Part shown: positions 1-11,282 of the stretch, piece by piece
Position numbering within the stretch: position 1 is the stretch's first letter
Layout: each line of letters opens with the position of its first letter
Source: Tilletia caries
Taxonomy: Eukaryota; Basidiomycota; Exobasidiomycetes; Tilletiales; Tilletiaceae
Assembly: GCA_032718865.1 (NCBI GenBank)
Contig: JALUTQ010000040.1
Location: 992,001 to 1,056,000, forward strand
DNA length: 64,000 nt
Direction of reading: 5' to 3'
Program-made: the position numbers and the translations under genes
The notes under the pieces: model-generated
Databases searched by the model: none
What the model saw: only the letters and a program-made list of their open reading frames with translations
Told to the model about the DNA's origin: nothing

Positions 1-2000
1 GAATGGAGGCTCGCGAGGCGGGTCGTTGGGTTGGGACATCGGGTCCTGCCGCCTGTCCCGCCTTGACCAGTCTTTTGACGGGGTCAGTTTCCGGAAACGC
101 CATCGCCTCGACCGATCCTGTTCTAGGTGGATGTGCGCTGGGAGAAAGAGCCGCGAGCGAAGGAGATGGGGCGTTTATATGGGCCGGAGGTACCGGTTTC
201 CCTGGACTGCTTACGCTGGAGCGTGGCGAGTCGGACAGCGAAGCGGTGTACGATTTTGACCGCGGCACGGCCTCAGACGGCAACTGTGTCTGCGGTACCG
301 GCGACGTGAGCCAGGACAGGTCCCGGGGAGTGGCGCTGGCTGAGCTGCAGCTGTGCGACCGTATGCGCGTCATGAGAGGCGCCTCCTGCCCTACTACCGC
401 CTCATTCCCGTTTGGTGCCAACCCTTGTGTCTCGACTGCCGCCTCATCATGGACCAATGGCGATGGGATCTGCTGAGTGGTGAAGGACATGGCGGCTGTG
501 AGCGAGCCCCATCCTGAGACGGCACAAGTGCCGATGGACTGCAGCGTGGGACTGGATGGAATGAGATCAAACGTTGCCTGCAGAGCGTTCATGGCGCAGA
601 GAAGAAACAAGAAGGTATGCCTTGTTTGGTACCTGTTTTGATGCAGCGTGACCGCCGAAAGGATGAAGTCTTGAGGGTGGAGACTGGCTACTCGGTAACC
701 TTTGACTGTGTGAGGGCGACTTCCGAAACGACTGGGCGGGGGGAATGAGGACTGGTGCCTGCTGGCCAGTTTCGATGGGTGTCTGGATATGAACTGGAAA
801 CGAAGAAGATGAGAAGAAGAGAGAGTGGGAAGAGGGAGAGAGAAGGTGAGAAGAGCAGTGAGAGACAGGAAACGGGGACTAGAGCGGTGCAGGGCCAAGA
901 ATGTGGTAGAAGACGAGGATGAGGGTTCAGCTGAAGTGCTGGACTGGACGGAAAGATAGTCAACTGGGACAAACGATAAACATACACCAGTGTGAGAGAA
1001 TTAGCGAGTTCGGCCATAACAAGGCACAGCGTTCAAAATAGGTATGTACGCCGCCGCACCAGAGCCCCAGCCTTGGGTCTGGCGGAAGACCAGACACATA
1101 TCAGATGTCAGATGGGAGGCTTGCGCCCTTCAGTGCTTCGTGCCCCGTGTCATGGTTGTTAACCGTTCCTTCGCCGCGAGTAACATACCATCGTGCATAA
1201 TAAGTCCATATCGCCCATCGCGTCCTTGGCACCAGCGATACTGTACCACCGAAGAGACATGTCGGGGAACCCGCTGTCAGCTGTGTTTCCCCCGCACCTT
1301 GTCCATACTCCAGCCGTCGCTCGTCGGCAATCGGAGCCTTGCCATCTGTTCTAGGCCGAGCACGCGATCCTTCTCCTCCTTCATCATCTTCGTTGTCCTC
1401 GTCCTGCCGCGGGCGGTTTCCTGTTATAGCTGGTTCTGCACCAGGCCACCAGCGAGCGAGAAACCAGGGATGAAGCGTTTTGCTGTGACACCGTGCCAGC
1501 GAGCTCCTGGCTCCTGCGGAGACGTACTGTGATCCAAAGATGGCTGCAACGGTCGCCCGCAGGCCGCATGGGAAGAGAGGCGGTCAGGGCGTATCAGTGA
1601 TCAAAGGCAGCACATACAGCAACGACAGACGGAAGCACATCACCACTGTTCCAAAGAAGAACATGGTCGTCCGCTGGTTGCCAGGTCGGTTGTCGCCGTT
1701 GGGATGGACGAAGCAAGGTATCGATGGTTTAATCCACGCGACTAAACAAACATAAATGATAAGATAGCATTATGTAAGCATCTGCGCCTCACGCCTCATC
1801 TGGGTGATGGGTCCCGTCATTTCTTGAGGCAACCATTACTATTCTGCTGCCTTACTGCCCTTCCCGTGGACAGCGTCTGTTACATGCCAAGGTTCTCCCG
1901 CATCTTCTCACCTCGACTCTGCCCATCGGTGCCCACCACCACTGCCGCCGCTTCCATCCATTATTCTCACCCAGTCACCCTCTCAAGCCCGAAACCGAAG
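1..2000. other. Left-edge region without a supportable gene
   Basis: About 2 kb with only short open frames. The longest (3..476, + strand) has no recognisable motif and may be chance or the end of a gene cut by the window edge. Purine-rich tracts near 800-870 look like untranslated DNA. A minus-strand hydrophobic frame at 1584..1664 is discussed in the findings. No RNA gene or mobile element is visible. Confidence 0.5.
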
Positions 2001-2851
2001 ATGTCCTTCACGTCCGCGCACACCTACATCGATGCGCCCTCCCTCGCCGAGCGCATTCAGGCGGGAGACGTGAGCGAGAAGAAGCTGGCCGTCGTCGATG
2101 TGCGAGGTACGTGTTCTTCTCTTTACTTTCGCTCGCTTCCGAAAGTTTTGGATCAACTTACGTCTCTTTGTATTTCATGGATGCGGCTTTCCTCCTTCAG
2201 ACGACGATTTCGAAGGAGGCGCCATTGCAGGAGCTCGGAACGTACCCTCCGCGACGTTGCCGGACAACCTTGACTCCCTCGTGAAGGATCTCGCAGGCGG
2301 TACGGGTCCCTGCTCCACCTCTGTTCGCCACGTCCTCGAAAGCTGACCCTTATTTTCCCCCCATTGACTACCTTCTTTCGCCTTCCACAGTCCCAAAAGT
2401 CGTTTTCCACTGCCATCTCAGCCAGCAAAGGTCGGTGATCCAATTTTCTCTGTCTTTATAGCGGAGAGGGTTTCCCGTTTTGCTGACCTTTCTCAGATTC
2501 TAACACAACCCCACTATACAGGGGACCCAAGGCAGCCCGCCTTTATACCGAGGCACGCAACCACGCCATCGAAACTGGTGCCATCGACCCTAAGACGGAA
2601 TCAGGTTCCCCCCAGCAGGTCGTCGTCTTGCGGGACGGCGCCGCGGGCTTCGTGCGGCAATACAAGGTACGCTCCCTTTCCACCATCTGGAATGTGTCGA
2701 GTTTCGAGAACTTATGACCGTCTTCTCTTTATTTCCTGGTTCACTATCTGTCCTCTGTTCCTCCGTGTGGCACCTTCGCCCCTGCACACGACAGGACGAC
2801 AAGTCCCTCGTAGAGAACTACGATGCTCGGTCTTGGGAACACCGAGAATAA
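2001..2851 (+). CDS. Rhodanese/Cdc25-like phosphatase (Ibp1/Ych1 type)
   Basis: Five-exon gene: 2001..2106, 2201..2299, 2391..2430, 2522..2666, 2795..2851; phases join cleanly to a stop at 2851. It encodes a single small rhodanese domain. The conserved strand AVVDVR lies before intron 1, the DDDFEGGAIAGARN loop follows it, and the active-site loop HCHLSQQRGP is split by intron 3, with the nucleophilic Cys and the loop Arg present. This C-x5-R arrangement is that of Cdc25-like rhodanese phosphatases and arsenate reductases (yeast Ych1, Arr2; fission yeast Ibp1). The protein should be a small cytosolic or nuclear phosphatase or arsenate reductase; the sequence does not separate the two. An in-frame ATG at 1881 would add an N-terminal Arg/Ser/Thr-rich leader, but the domain starts just after 2001, so I prefer that start. 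Confidence 0.85.
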
Positions 2852-3344
2852 CGCATAGACACCCGAACGTGGCGAGAGATGGGAGCAGCGGTAAACCGCT
2901 GCTCCCAACGGCCGCTCTCGAACGATATCAAACGCAAGCCAATCGAAGCACTCCATCCTATCTGTCTAGACGACCAGAACGAGGACTGCCGCAGGCAGGC
3001 ACGAACAGCAGGGACTAAAGGAAAGCATCTCGAAATTACTGTATACCCAGACGGGGAGTGGGGGAACAACAAACGGCCGAGATGCCCGAAGCCAGAAGAA
3101 CGAAGGGAGCGCCCAGAAAGACCGAACGAAATCGGACAATACACGACGAGAGAGAGCGAGAGAGAAAGAGCGGGAAAACGAAAAGAACACCGAATGCCCC
3201 CAAATAGACGCGAGCCAAGATGCAAAGAACAGGGAAGAAAGAGAGCAGGGATACCCCACCAGTTGCAGAGGAAATTGCAAGAACGGAAAGAACGGAAAAG
3301 AGAGAGAGAGAGAGAGAGAGATTTGGAGGAAAAGTTTCGGCAAA

Positions 3345-6300
3345 TCACGACCCGCCCGGACTCGACTGCTGAAACATGCTCAACCCAGCCGCGCCTCCTC
3401 CCATCCCACCCAACCCGCCAAAAGGCTGGTAACCCACGCCCGGGCCGACCGCCCCTCCATGCTGCTGCTGCGGCTGCGGCTGTGGCTGTGGCTGCATCGA
3501 CCCCCCACCTCCATTATACCGACCCGCCTGCTGCGCCTGCGCCTGAGCCTGAGCTTGAAGCGCCATCTGAGTCTGCTGCGCGAAGTCCATCCCGCCCATC
3601 CCGAACATACCACCAGCAGCTCCCGCAGCCCCAGCTCCAGCCCCAGTCGAGAAACCGTCAGAAGGCTGCGACGGCTGCGACATACCAGACGCCACGCCCG
3701 CCCCCGCTCCTCCTCCTCCTGTAGTCGGCAAAGCGAGGTTCGATCCGAACGCCGCGTTTGGCGATGAGTGCTGTTGCTGCTGCTGTTGCGCATGGGAAGC
3801 AACCGGCGGTTGCATCCCCGCCTGGAGGTATCGCTGATTTTGTAGGTACTGCTGCTGCTGAGTCAACATCTGCGCCTGTTGCGTAGGCATCCCCATCATC
3901 CCCATCGGCATCCCACCATGATTCGCATTAGCACCGCCGTTCCCGTTCCCGTTCCCAGTAAGTTGACCCGAGCCTCCTCCCGGCGCCATCGTCATCCCCC
4001 CCATTCCCGACAGATTATTCATACCCATCATCCCACCCATCCCATTTCCAATCCCAAAAGGCAGGTTCATCCCTCCGACCGAAGATGACGAGACCACCGA
4101 CGACGACGACGACGATGACGCCGGTGGACCTGACGAACTAGCAGGCGGAGGACCACCACCACCATTGTGGATCGCCTGGTTCTGCTGAATTTGCTGCGGC
4201 TGAGACTGAGGTGTTCCAGGCCCTCCACCAACTCCAGCCCCAGGCCCACCATTACTCGTCGGAGTCGAGGCAAACGGCGTCCCCGCCCCATTAACCGGCG
4301 TCATCCCCCTCGTCTGAGGCGGCCGCATCCCCCCTCCGCCTCCGCCTGCCCCCACTACTCCGCCCTGTTGCTGCTGCTGCTGATGTTGCATGTACTGGTG
4401 GTGCATGTGAGGATGGTGCTGCATCGGAATACCCGCCGCTCCCATATTTCCCCCTCCCCCTGCCACACTCCCTCCATGTAAACTAGAATGCCCATGTGAC
4501 GAATCAGGTGTGCCCGGCCCACCACCACCACCACCACTCATCTGCCGAGCCCGAATGGTAGGAGTACCCATCCCACCAGCACCAGCAGGAGGAGGAAGCA
4601 CCCCAGAGCCCGCCGATCCATGCTGCATCCCAGCTCCAGGGCCGAGCGGAGTGCCCACCCGCTGAGCAGGCGTATGCGGCCGAATCGAAGGAGCCGGCGA
4701 ACCCGCTACCGACGTCCCCGCACCGGGCCCGCCCGATGACGACGATCCGACTCCGCCGCCGCTCCCAACACCGCCGCCGCCGCCAAACGAGTTCCGCGGC
4801 GACGACGCAAACGTCATCGTCGTCCGCGCGGGCGATCCAGCATGGACTGTCGGTGCAGGACTCGCATTATGACTATGACTATGACTGTGGTTGAGCGGGG
4901 TGGAAGAGACGACCTGCTGTTGCTGCTGATGCTGTTGCTGAGGAGGAACACCCATCATCCCCATCCCCATGCCCGCATTCATATTCATATTCATATTCAT
5001 GTTCATCCCCATGCCCATAAAGCCATTCATGAGCGCATGCGCAGGCGAACCGGGCACAGGGACGCCCATCCCCATCGAGCCCGTCGGGAGCGAGCCAGAT
5101 TGACCATGGTTGCCGCCCCCACCGCCGCCGTTGCCGCCGTGGTCGGATGATGATGACGACTGCGGCAGCGGCGCGCCGGTCCCATTGAGGCCAGCCATCC
5201 CCTGCAGACCAGCCTGCTGTTGCGGCTGACCTGCCTGCATCCCCATTCCACCACCCATCCCCGCTGCACCACCGTAGCCCGCATTCATCCGCGCCTGATG
5301 CTGCTTGAGCATGGCATTTTGAGCGAGCTGGAGAGAAGGAGAAGGGAGGGGAAGGGGCGCGAAGAATCAATTTTTCCAACGTGTAGAGAGAGAGGGGGAA
5401 GGAACTGTCAGCAATCAGCATACACCCAGTCCTCCTTCCCCTAGGAGCGAGACAGGAAAGAAAAGAAAGGAAGGAAAGCCAGACTCACATTCATCTGGTG
5501 CAACTGCATCGGCAACGTCATCTTCCGAAACCCAGGAACAGCCCTCTCCATAGAAGCGACAAACGCGCTCGCCTGCTGCTGCTGCTGCTGAGACCCACCC
5601 GCGCCCGCGCCCGCACCAGTAGCAGCCAAATGCCCCTTCAACATATTCAAATTCGCCAACGCATTCGGCCCGCACGCGCGTAGGAGGTGTTGCGCCTGTT
5701 CGAGCGGCAGGTACGACGCCGGTGGGAAGGTAGCGCCGGGGACGCTGGTTAGGGAGGCTGCTGTTAGCATGCTCGGATTCGGGTTCGGGTTCGGGTTCGG
5801 GAGGGCGGCCGTGTTGGGGGTTGAAGGTGCGACAGGTGGGAGCATACCCATCCCTCCCGCGCCTGTGACCGGACCGACAACTCCATGTCCACCCGCTCCT
5901 GCTCCTGCATGCATCATCATCCCGCCATTCCCAACAACCGCGTTCTGCGAATGCGAAGGGTCCAACCGAGGCCGCTGTGTCGCAGGCGACATCGCCGCCG
6001 ACGCCTCTCCACCCGCACCTCCGTTCTGCAACACGCCGGACGAGGACGAGAAGGAGCGCCCATCAAGCGCAGCCTCATCCGCAGACCTCTTCTGCCCCAC
6101 AACCGCAGCAGCCTGCTGCTGCAAAGCAGCGCCCCTCCTCGCTCCCTCCTCCATCTCTGCCTCCTTTTCCTCCGCGTCCAACTCGACCTGGACCGCTTTG
6201 GCCGCCTTCTCCGCCTGGCCCGGTCCTAGGGCGAAGAGCGCAGCGAGGTGAGCGTACCCCTTGACGAGTCGTCGTGAGGTCTCTCTGCCATTGCCCATCA

Positions 6301-7976
6301 TCCCCGCGTCGAGCTTGGGCGGGGACGTCGGCGGTGTATCCAATGCGGGAAGAGGCGCCGAGGAGGAGGAGGGATCCTGTTGTTGCGGGTGAGCGGCGCG
6401 TTGGGCGCGCTGGGCGAGGGAGGCGAGGTAGCCGAGGTTACTCCTGATTCGGAAGTTCACACTACGAGCGCGCGCGCGCGGCGAGAGAGAGAGAGAGAGA
6501 GCATGATGTGTTTTCAGCATACAGAGGGCAAAGCGCGTTTCCCTAAGGGAAAAAAGAAATCCCACACTCACTCCTCTCTGACCGCGGCAGAAGGCTTGAT
6601 CTGGCCCTGTTGGAACGCCATCGCAAGTCTGGAAACACAGAGGGGGGGAAGTGAGTATTATCTTGACGGGACCCCTCCCACATCTTTCAAAGGGAAACAT
6701 ACCTGAATAGCTCGGCGTTGATCTTCAACAAGACATGGACGCGCGCGGCGAGCACAGTCGTGGAGGTCTGCTCTTGTTTGTCGCCTGTCGGTGCTTTCCC
6801 ACTCTGAGCTCCGGCTCCAGCCCCAGGCCCCGCGGTGGTGGAGGCAGTAACACTGTGCTCCCCGACCTTCTCCTTCTCCTTCTCTTTCTCTTTCTCCTTG
6901 TCCTTGTCCTTATCCTTCTCCTTGTTGGTACTACCCTTCGGCCGACCACGACCGCGCTTCTTGGGCTCCTCCTCGACTGTTGCTGTTGGCGTTGCTGTCG
7001 CCGTTGACGTTGCTGTCGGTGCTGCCACTTCTTCCAAAAGAACAGAAGGGACAGCCGTATCTGCTGTATTCGCCTTGGTCCCGGTCTCGACCGCTGTGGT
7101 TGTTACCGGTACTGCAGAGACGGATGTTTCTTCTGGTGCCGACGATGATGATGGTGGTGGTGGTTTGGGAGCGGGAGCTGGAGAGGGTTCTGGTTCGGGC
7201 TCGGAGGGCGGTATTGGTACTTGTGGTTGTGGTTGTGGTTGTGGTGCAAATGTAGAAGGTTCGGGAGCTGGAGCGGGTACAGCAGACTCGGCTGCTGAAG
7301 AGGAGGAGGAGGAGGAGGGCTCAGGAGCGGTCGTTGAGACGGGTAGACCAGGCTCCGGCTGTGCTGGTGCTGGAAGTGCTGTGTGGGATGGGGGGTCGGA
7401 TGCAGGTGCAGGTGCGGAGGCGTCGTCGGTTGTGCTTGCGGTGACAGCAGCAGGGAGGGACGCTTGTGGGGAGGCAGAGGAGGTCGTGTGGCGATCTGCT
7501 AATGGCTTGTCGTCCTGGGCACTTGGTTCTGGGTCGGGCTGCGGTTGACCATCGGACTGTATGCTCTGCGCTGGGGCTGCATCTTGAGGAGGAGGAGGAG
7601 GAGATTGTTGCTGTGGTGTGGCAATTGCTTGCTTAGCAGACGAAGGCTCTGGTAATGACGTGGATGTGGTCGTTGACGAGTTTGAGGATGTGGATGCGGA
7701 TGCGGACGAGGAGGACGAGGAGGTTGAGGAGGACGAGGAGGGCGCGGAGGAAGCTGGCTCGCTTGCTGGCTGTTCCTTCGCGTGTGTGTTGAGCTGTGGA
7801 TGCGCTGCTGCCGCGTGCTCCCCACTCGCCGCCGTCGCCCGCTGTTCTTCTTCTCCTTTTCCTCCTGCTGCTGCTGGTGCTGCTGCTGGTGGCGACGGCG
7901 ACGGCTGCATCGTGGCTGGCTCCGTCCCTGCGACTACCGCTGCTGCTTCTGCTGTTCCCGCGAGCGTCGACTCCAT
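3345..7976 (-). CDS. SS18/SSXT-like protein with AT-hook (putative SWI/SNF subunit)
   Basis: Four exons on the minus strand: 7976..6703, 6628..6572, 6461..5489, 5327..3345; phases join to 1428 residues. Residues 1-340 are Pro/Ser/Ala-rich. An AT-hook (KKRGRGRPKGST) is followed by a Lys/Asp/Glu run. Around residues 412-460, across introns 1 and 2, comes a helical segment with LLKINAELFR, then LAMAFQQG, then IRSNLGYLASLAQ. This resembles the N-terminal SSXT region of SS18, a subunit of SWI/SNF (BAF) chromatin remodellers. The remaining 900 residues are Gln/Gly/Met/Ser-rich, comparable to the QPGY-rich tail of SS18 but longer. It likely acts in the nucleus as a coactivator. The family call rests on a short degenerate motif, so another Gln-rich coactivator family is possible. 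The start is the only early ATG before a long open exon. The gene is divergent from the one at 8520. Confidence 0.6.
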
Positions 7977-8519
7977 TGTCTCTATCGATCACCAACAACA
8001 AGCGCGTCAGTCTATCTCAGGAACCAAAAAAAAAAAAAAAGGTACCCTGCCCCTGCGCGATGAGGGAGACCGCCGGCTTGGGCGAAGGCGAAGGCGAAGG
8101 CGGGACGCGAAAGCCGAAGGGGGTCTCATGCGTCTCATGATCATGCATCATGGCATTCCGCCTCGGACTTCCGTGCCATCGGTACAGCAGCGGTACCGAC
8201 CCATCCGCATGCATCGAACATCGATCCGTTCGGCCGATCCGGATTGGGCGAACGGCGTTGGTGTCCAAATCCGCCTCAGCCGCCGGTGCCCGGTGTCTTG
8301 GGTGGAATGCGGGGTACAAGTTACAACGTCATTATCACACTCGTCCCTCTTGTCCCGCGCTTCGAATGTGTGTGACTCACTCACCCAGCTCATCTGGGAG
8401 CTCGGAGCATTCATTCAAATACGGGGACGCTCTCCAGACTCCAGCAGCATGCTCCTGTTGTCCCTCCCTCTCTCCATCGATCCCAATACTCACACACACA
8501 CACACACGCTGCTTTAACA
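7977..8519. promoter_or_regulatory. Divergent intergenic/promoter region
   Basis: 543 bp between two divergently read genes. It contains a 15-base A run at about 8026-8040, several GGCGAAGGCGAAGG-type repeats near 8080, and a short (CA)n tract ending just before the + strand gene. No defined operator was recognised. Confidence 0.3.
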
Positions 8520-9020
8520 ATGTCCGCGTCTTCACTGCAAAAACAACTGCTGGCACGCGCAACAAGACGGTCAACACAATCCTACCCCGTCTTCCGCTTC
8601 CACCGCCCATCCGCATCCGCATCAAGCACTGCATCATCCACACCCACCAGCAGCAGCGCCCCAAGACGGACAGCGGCACCAGCACTCATCCCAGCAGCGG
8701 CATCGGCAGCATCATCGGCACCACAGCAGCAGCAGCAGCCACAGCAGCAACAACAGCTGCGCCTCCTCTCGTCCTCGTCGTCCTCGCCCAAACAGCGCGT
8801 CATCACTTCACCCACCACCCTCGCAGACCTCCTCTCACACGCTCAACAGCAGGAGTCCTCCCAGCCTCAGTCTCAATCTCAATATCAAACACAGCCTCAA
8901 CAACAACAACAATCTCAAGGCGGGACCGAGCAACAGAGCAGGGAACAGCATCAGCAGGACCTCATCGCCGTCAGCCATCTGCGACAGCACATCGAAGGTC
9001 TCCTCGAAGGCACCCTCTGA
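8520..9020 (+). CDS. Hypothetical Ser/Gln-rich protein, possibly mitochondrial
   Basis: Single-exon frame of 166 residues. The first 30 residues are rich in Arg, Ser and Leu with no acidic residue (MSASSLQKQLLARATRR), which resembles a mitochondrial presequence. The middle is Ser/Ala/Gln-rich. Two better-structured segments stand out: KQRVITSPTTLADLLSHAQQ near residue 92 and the C-terminal LIAVSHLRQHIEGLLEGTL. I do not recognise a family. The middle 273 bp recur at 40518..40790 with one mismatch. It could be a real small protein or a low-complexity frame; the defined N and C termini favour a real gene. Confidence 0.5.
   Translation: MSASSLQKQLLARATRRSTQSYPVFRFHRPSASASSTASSTPTSSSAPRRTAAPALIPAAASAASSAPQQQQQPQQQQQLRLLSSSSSSPKQRVITSPTTLADLLSHAQQQESSQPQSQSQYQTQPQQQQQSQGGTEQQSREQHQQDLIAVSHLRQHIEGLLEGTL
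8565..8837 (+). repeat. 273-bp duplicated segment, copy 1
   Basis: Direct repeat of 40518..40790. Reading both copies base by base I see one substitution (G here, C there, in CCCATCC[G/C]CATCC). Homology begins at AGACGGTCAAC and stops after CCTCCTCTCA. Here it lies inside the 166-residue reading frame, which suggests this is the parental copy. Confidence 0.95.
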
Positions 9021-9518
9021 AGCAATCCTCAACACTCAAGGACTCAAATGACGAACACAGAGCGATAATGGACACGGCAAACCAGATTCGAAACACGCTC
9101 CCATTTCACACACACACATAATGTTGTACCAACACAGAACACCGGCCTCTTCCCTTTCTTACGACCTGCGATAACCCAAACCTAACCAATCAATCCAGCC
9201 TGCCTCCTTCTCAGAAATCAAGATCTGTTGTATGAACAAAAGAGTGGAGATAAGAATGAACGAACAAAGACAGAGACGAAAGAGATTTCGCGAGACGAGG
9301 ATGAGGGACGAGATCACAGAGACACCGGGAGAGCGTATACAAGGCCGGGAAGCGACGAGAGATGGTACAACGAGCTCAGAGACAAGACAAAGATGAACCA
9401 CAGCGCGAGAGAGGCGGGAATACACGAAAGAGAAAGTGACCACAGCCAGGAAAACGACCAGATACGGAGAACAAAATCAAGGTAGTGAGAGAGAGAGAGA
9501 GAGAGAGAGAGCCCCCTA
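9021..9518. other. Convergent 3' region with GA tract
   Basis: About 500 bp between two convergent genes. It is purine-rich on the + strand and carries a (GA)n tract at about 9487-9510. I see no gene here. Confidence 0.5.
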
Positions 9519-10712
9519 TCAGTGATGACCAAAGTGACCCATCGACAACAAACGCTCGCCGGTAGGTGACGGCCGCCGCTTCCGACTGCCAGCACCAAAA
9601 CTCGCCTTCCGCGCCTTCGTCGTCGGGCTGGTGCTGCTGTTGCTCTCCTGCTGCGACGACATCATCCCCATTCCCATCGATGAAGCCGACGGCTCAGACC
9701 GGGCGAGTTGGGCCATGGACGCTGCTCCCGAAGAAGAGTTGGAGGGTGTGGAGGATGTGGGCGTCATGAGCAGATCATCCGTCATGATCGCACTGCCACC
9801 GGGAGCAAACACGCTATGCGCCCGTTCCATCTTCGAGTCCGCACCAACAGCCGACGGGTGCTCGAACGAGGGCGGGATCGACATCGAGTGGTGTCGGTGG
9901 TGGTGGTGGTGGTGTGGGTGCGGAGTGCGGGTCGGAGCGGTCGAAGTCGATGACGGCAGTGGGGCCACATTCGACGAGGTGGATAGACTGAGTTTGCGGA
10001 AGAGGTGGCCCAGTCGACCCGGTGCAGCCTCTACCCCCGGTCCCGCTCCGGATACCGATACCGACGGCGGAGATGGAACACGAGCCGCAGGCGCGCCATC
10101 ATCCACCCTCGAACCAGGCCCCACACCAAGACCAGACCACTTCGACCCCAAAGTCGGATGCCAAGGCTGGGAAATCACCCTCGACTTCGCACCGTCGTAG
10201 CCCGCCGAGCCGCACAATCCGATCGAGGACGGAGAAACGATGCTGACCCGCGCCTGCTGGTCACTCATGCTCTGCCTAGGCGTCGGCGGTCCGCCTCCCT
10301 CGCTCCAGCTCGAGCCAGACGAGAAAGAAGAGATCGAGCCAGACTGGGCGCGGGTGTGTCCCCCTCCCTGCTGAGGCGCTGCCGCTGCAGAAGAAGGGTC
10401 GAAGTACTCCGCCTGCTGCTGCTTAGGTGGGGAGTACGAAGAAGAAGAAGAAGAAGAAGGAGAAGAAGAACTCGCAGCAGAAGAAGAAGAGAAGGAGAAC
10501 CGAGTCTGGCTGGGGGAGTGCAGTGGTCCCGTAGTGACGCCCTGTCCTCCCGTGCGTGGGAAGCTGAATGCTGCGGAGCCGAGGGAGGAGATGCGGGGCG
10601 AGGCTGCGGCTGCGGCTGCGGCTGTGCCGAGGGAGTGCTGCCGTTGGTGCGAGTGCGGGTGGGCGTGGTGGGACTGGCTGTTGTGGGCGGGGATCGCTGT
10701 GGGTGCTGACAT
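9519..10712 (-). CDS. Hypothetical Ser/His-rich protein
   Basis: Single exon, 397 residues from the ATG at 10712; an upstream in-frame ATG at 10877 would add a leader that looks like untranslated sequence. The protein is Ser-rich, with many SxS and RSxS-type sites (for example FRKLSLS, RARKASF-like KARKASFG) suggestive of kinase targets. It has a His run near the middle, and two more ordered pieces: SRVISQPWHPTLGSKWSGL and LGHLFRKLSLSTSSN. The C-terminus is basic (SRKRRPSPTGERL). I do not recognise the family. The ordered motifs and the long frame support a real, intrinsically disordered, possibly phosphoregulated protein. It is divergent from the methyltransferase at 11283. Confidence 0.6.
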   Translation of the reverse strand: MSAPTAIPAHNSQSHHAHPHSHQRQHSLGTAAAAAAASPRISSLGSAAFSFPRTGGQGVTTGPLHSPSQTRFSFSSSSAASSSSPSSSSSSSYSPPKQQQAEYFDPSSAAAAPQQGGGHTRAQSGSISSFSSGSSWSEGGGPPTPRQSMSDQQARVSIVSPSSIGLCGSAGYDGAKSRVISQPWHPTLGSKWSGLGVGPGSRVDDGAPAARVPSPPSVSVSGAGPGVEAAPGRLGHLFRKLSLSTSSNVAPLPSSTSTAPTRTPHPHHHHHHRHHSMSIPPSFEHPSAVGADSKMERAHSVFAPGGSAIMTDDLLMTPTSSTPSNSSSGAASMAQLARSEPSASSMGMGMMSSQQESNSSTSPTTKARKASFGAGSRKRRPSPTGERLLSMGHFGHH

Positions 10713-11282
10713 TGTTTCTATGTGTATGCTGTGTATGTATGGCTGTGAGTGAGTGGGAGCGAGTGGCGTGCGTGGTGCGTGGTGGTGGTGAGAGAGAGCG
10801 ACGCGGTGAGACAGCGACGGTACGTTCTTTAAATAATTCCTTGGGAAGAACCGCCGTGGAAGGTCAGCTGGCCCCAAGAACCTTTGGGAACCTTTGCAAT
10901 ATAATAATATTGGGCGACTTGCGAACTGGCCGGGCCTGAGCGCCTGAGCGCCTGAGCGCAGTTCCGCTGGGCGAGACTGCTGCGGGGAGGCACAGCAGTT
11001 GGACGAGCTGATTATTACAATAACTAACCACGCTCGATGCTCGGCCGAAACCTCATCTCTTGTAATCCATGCATGAGATCACACCGGGTCTCAGAAATAA
11101 AGCTGAGACGCTGAGGCGAGCTTAACTTACCACTGCGGGGGACTGGGTTAAAATTAAGGGCATGTTGTGGACTTATCTTGTCGGGTCGACTAGATGCAAT
11201 TCACCTGCACTTCCCTTTTTTCCACCAGAAGGAGAGCTCGATGGAGTGAAGGAGCAAGCAGAGCATAGAACGGAAAGAGACG
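10713..11282. promoter_or_regulatory. Divergent intergenic/promoter region
   Basis: 570 bp separating two divergent genes. Contains a triplicated GCGCCTGA unit near 10935-10955 and an AT-rich patch (AATATAATAATATTG) near 10898. No gene seen. Confidence 0.3.

Noticed and set aside
3..476. 157-residue frame at the left edge
   Set aside because: No motif, no codon or composition pattern like the real genes, and two other frames overlap it equally well.
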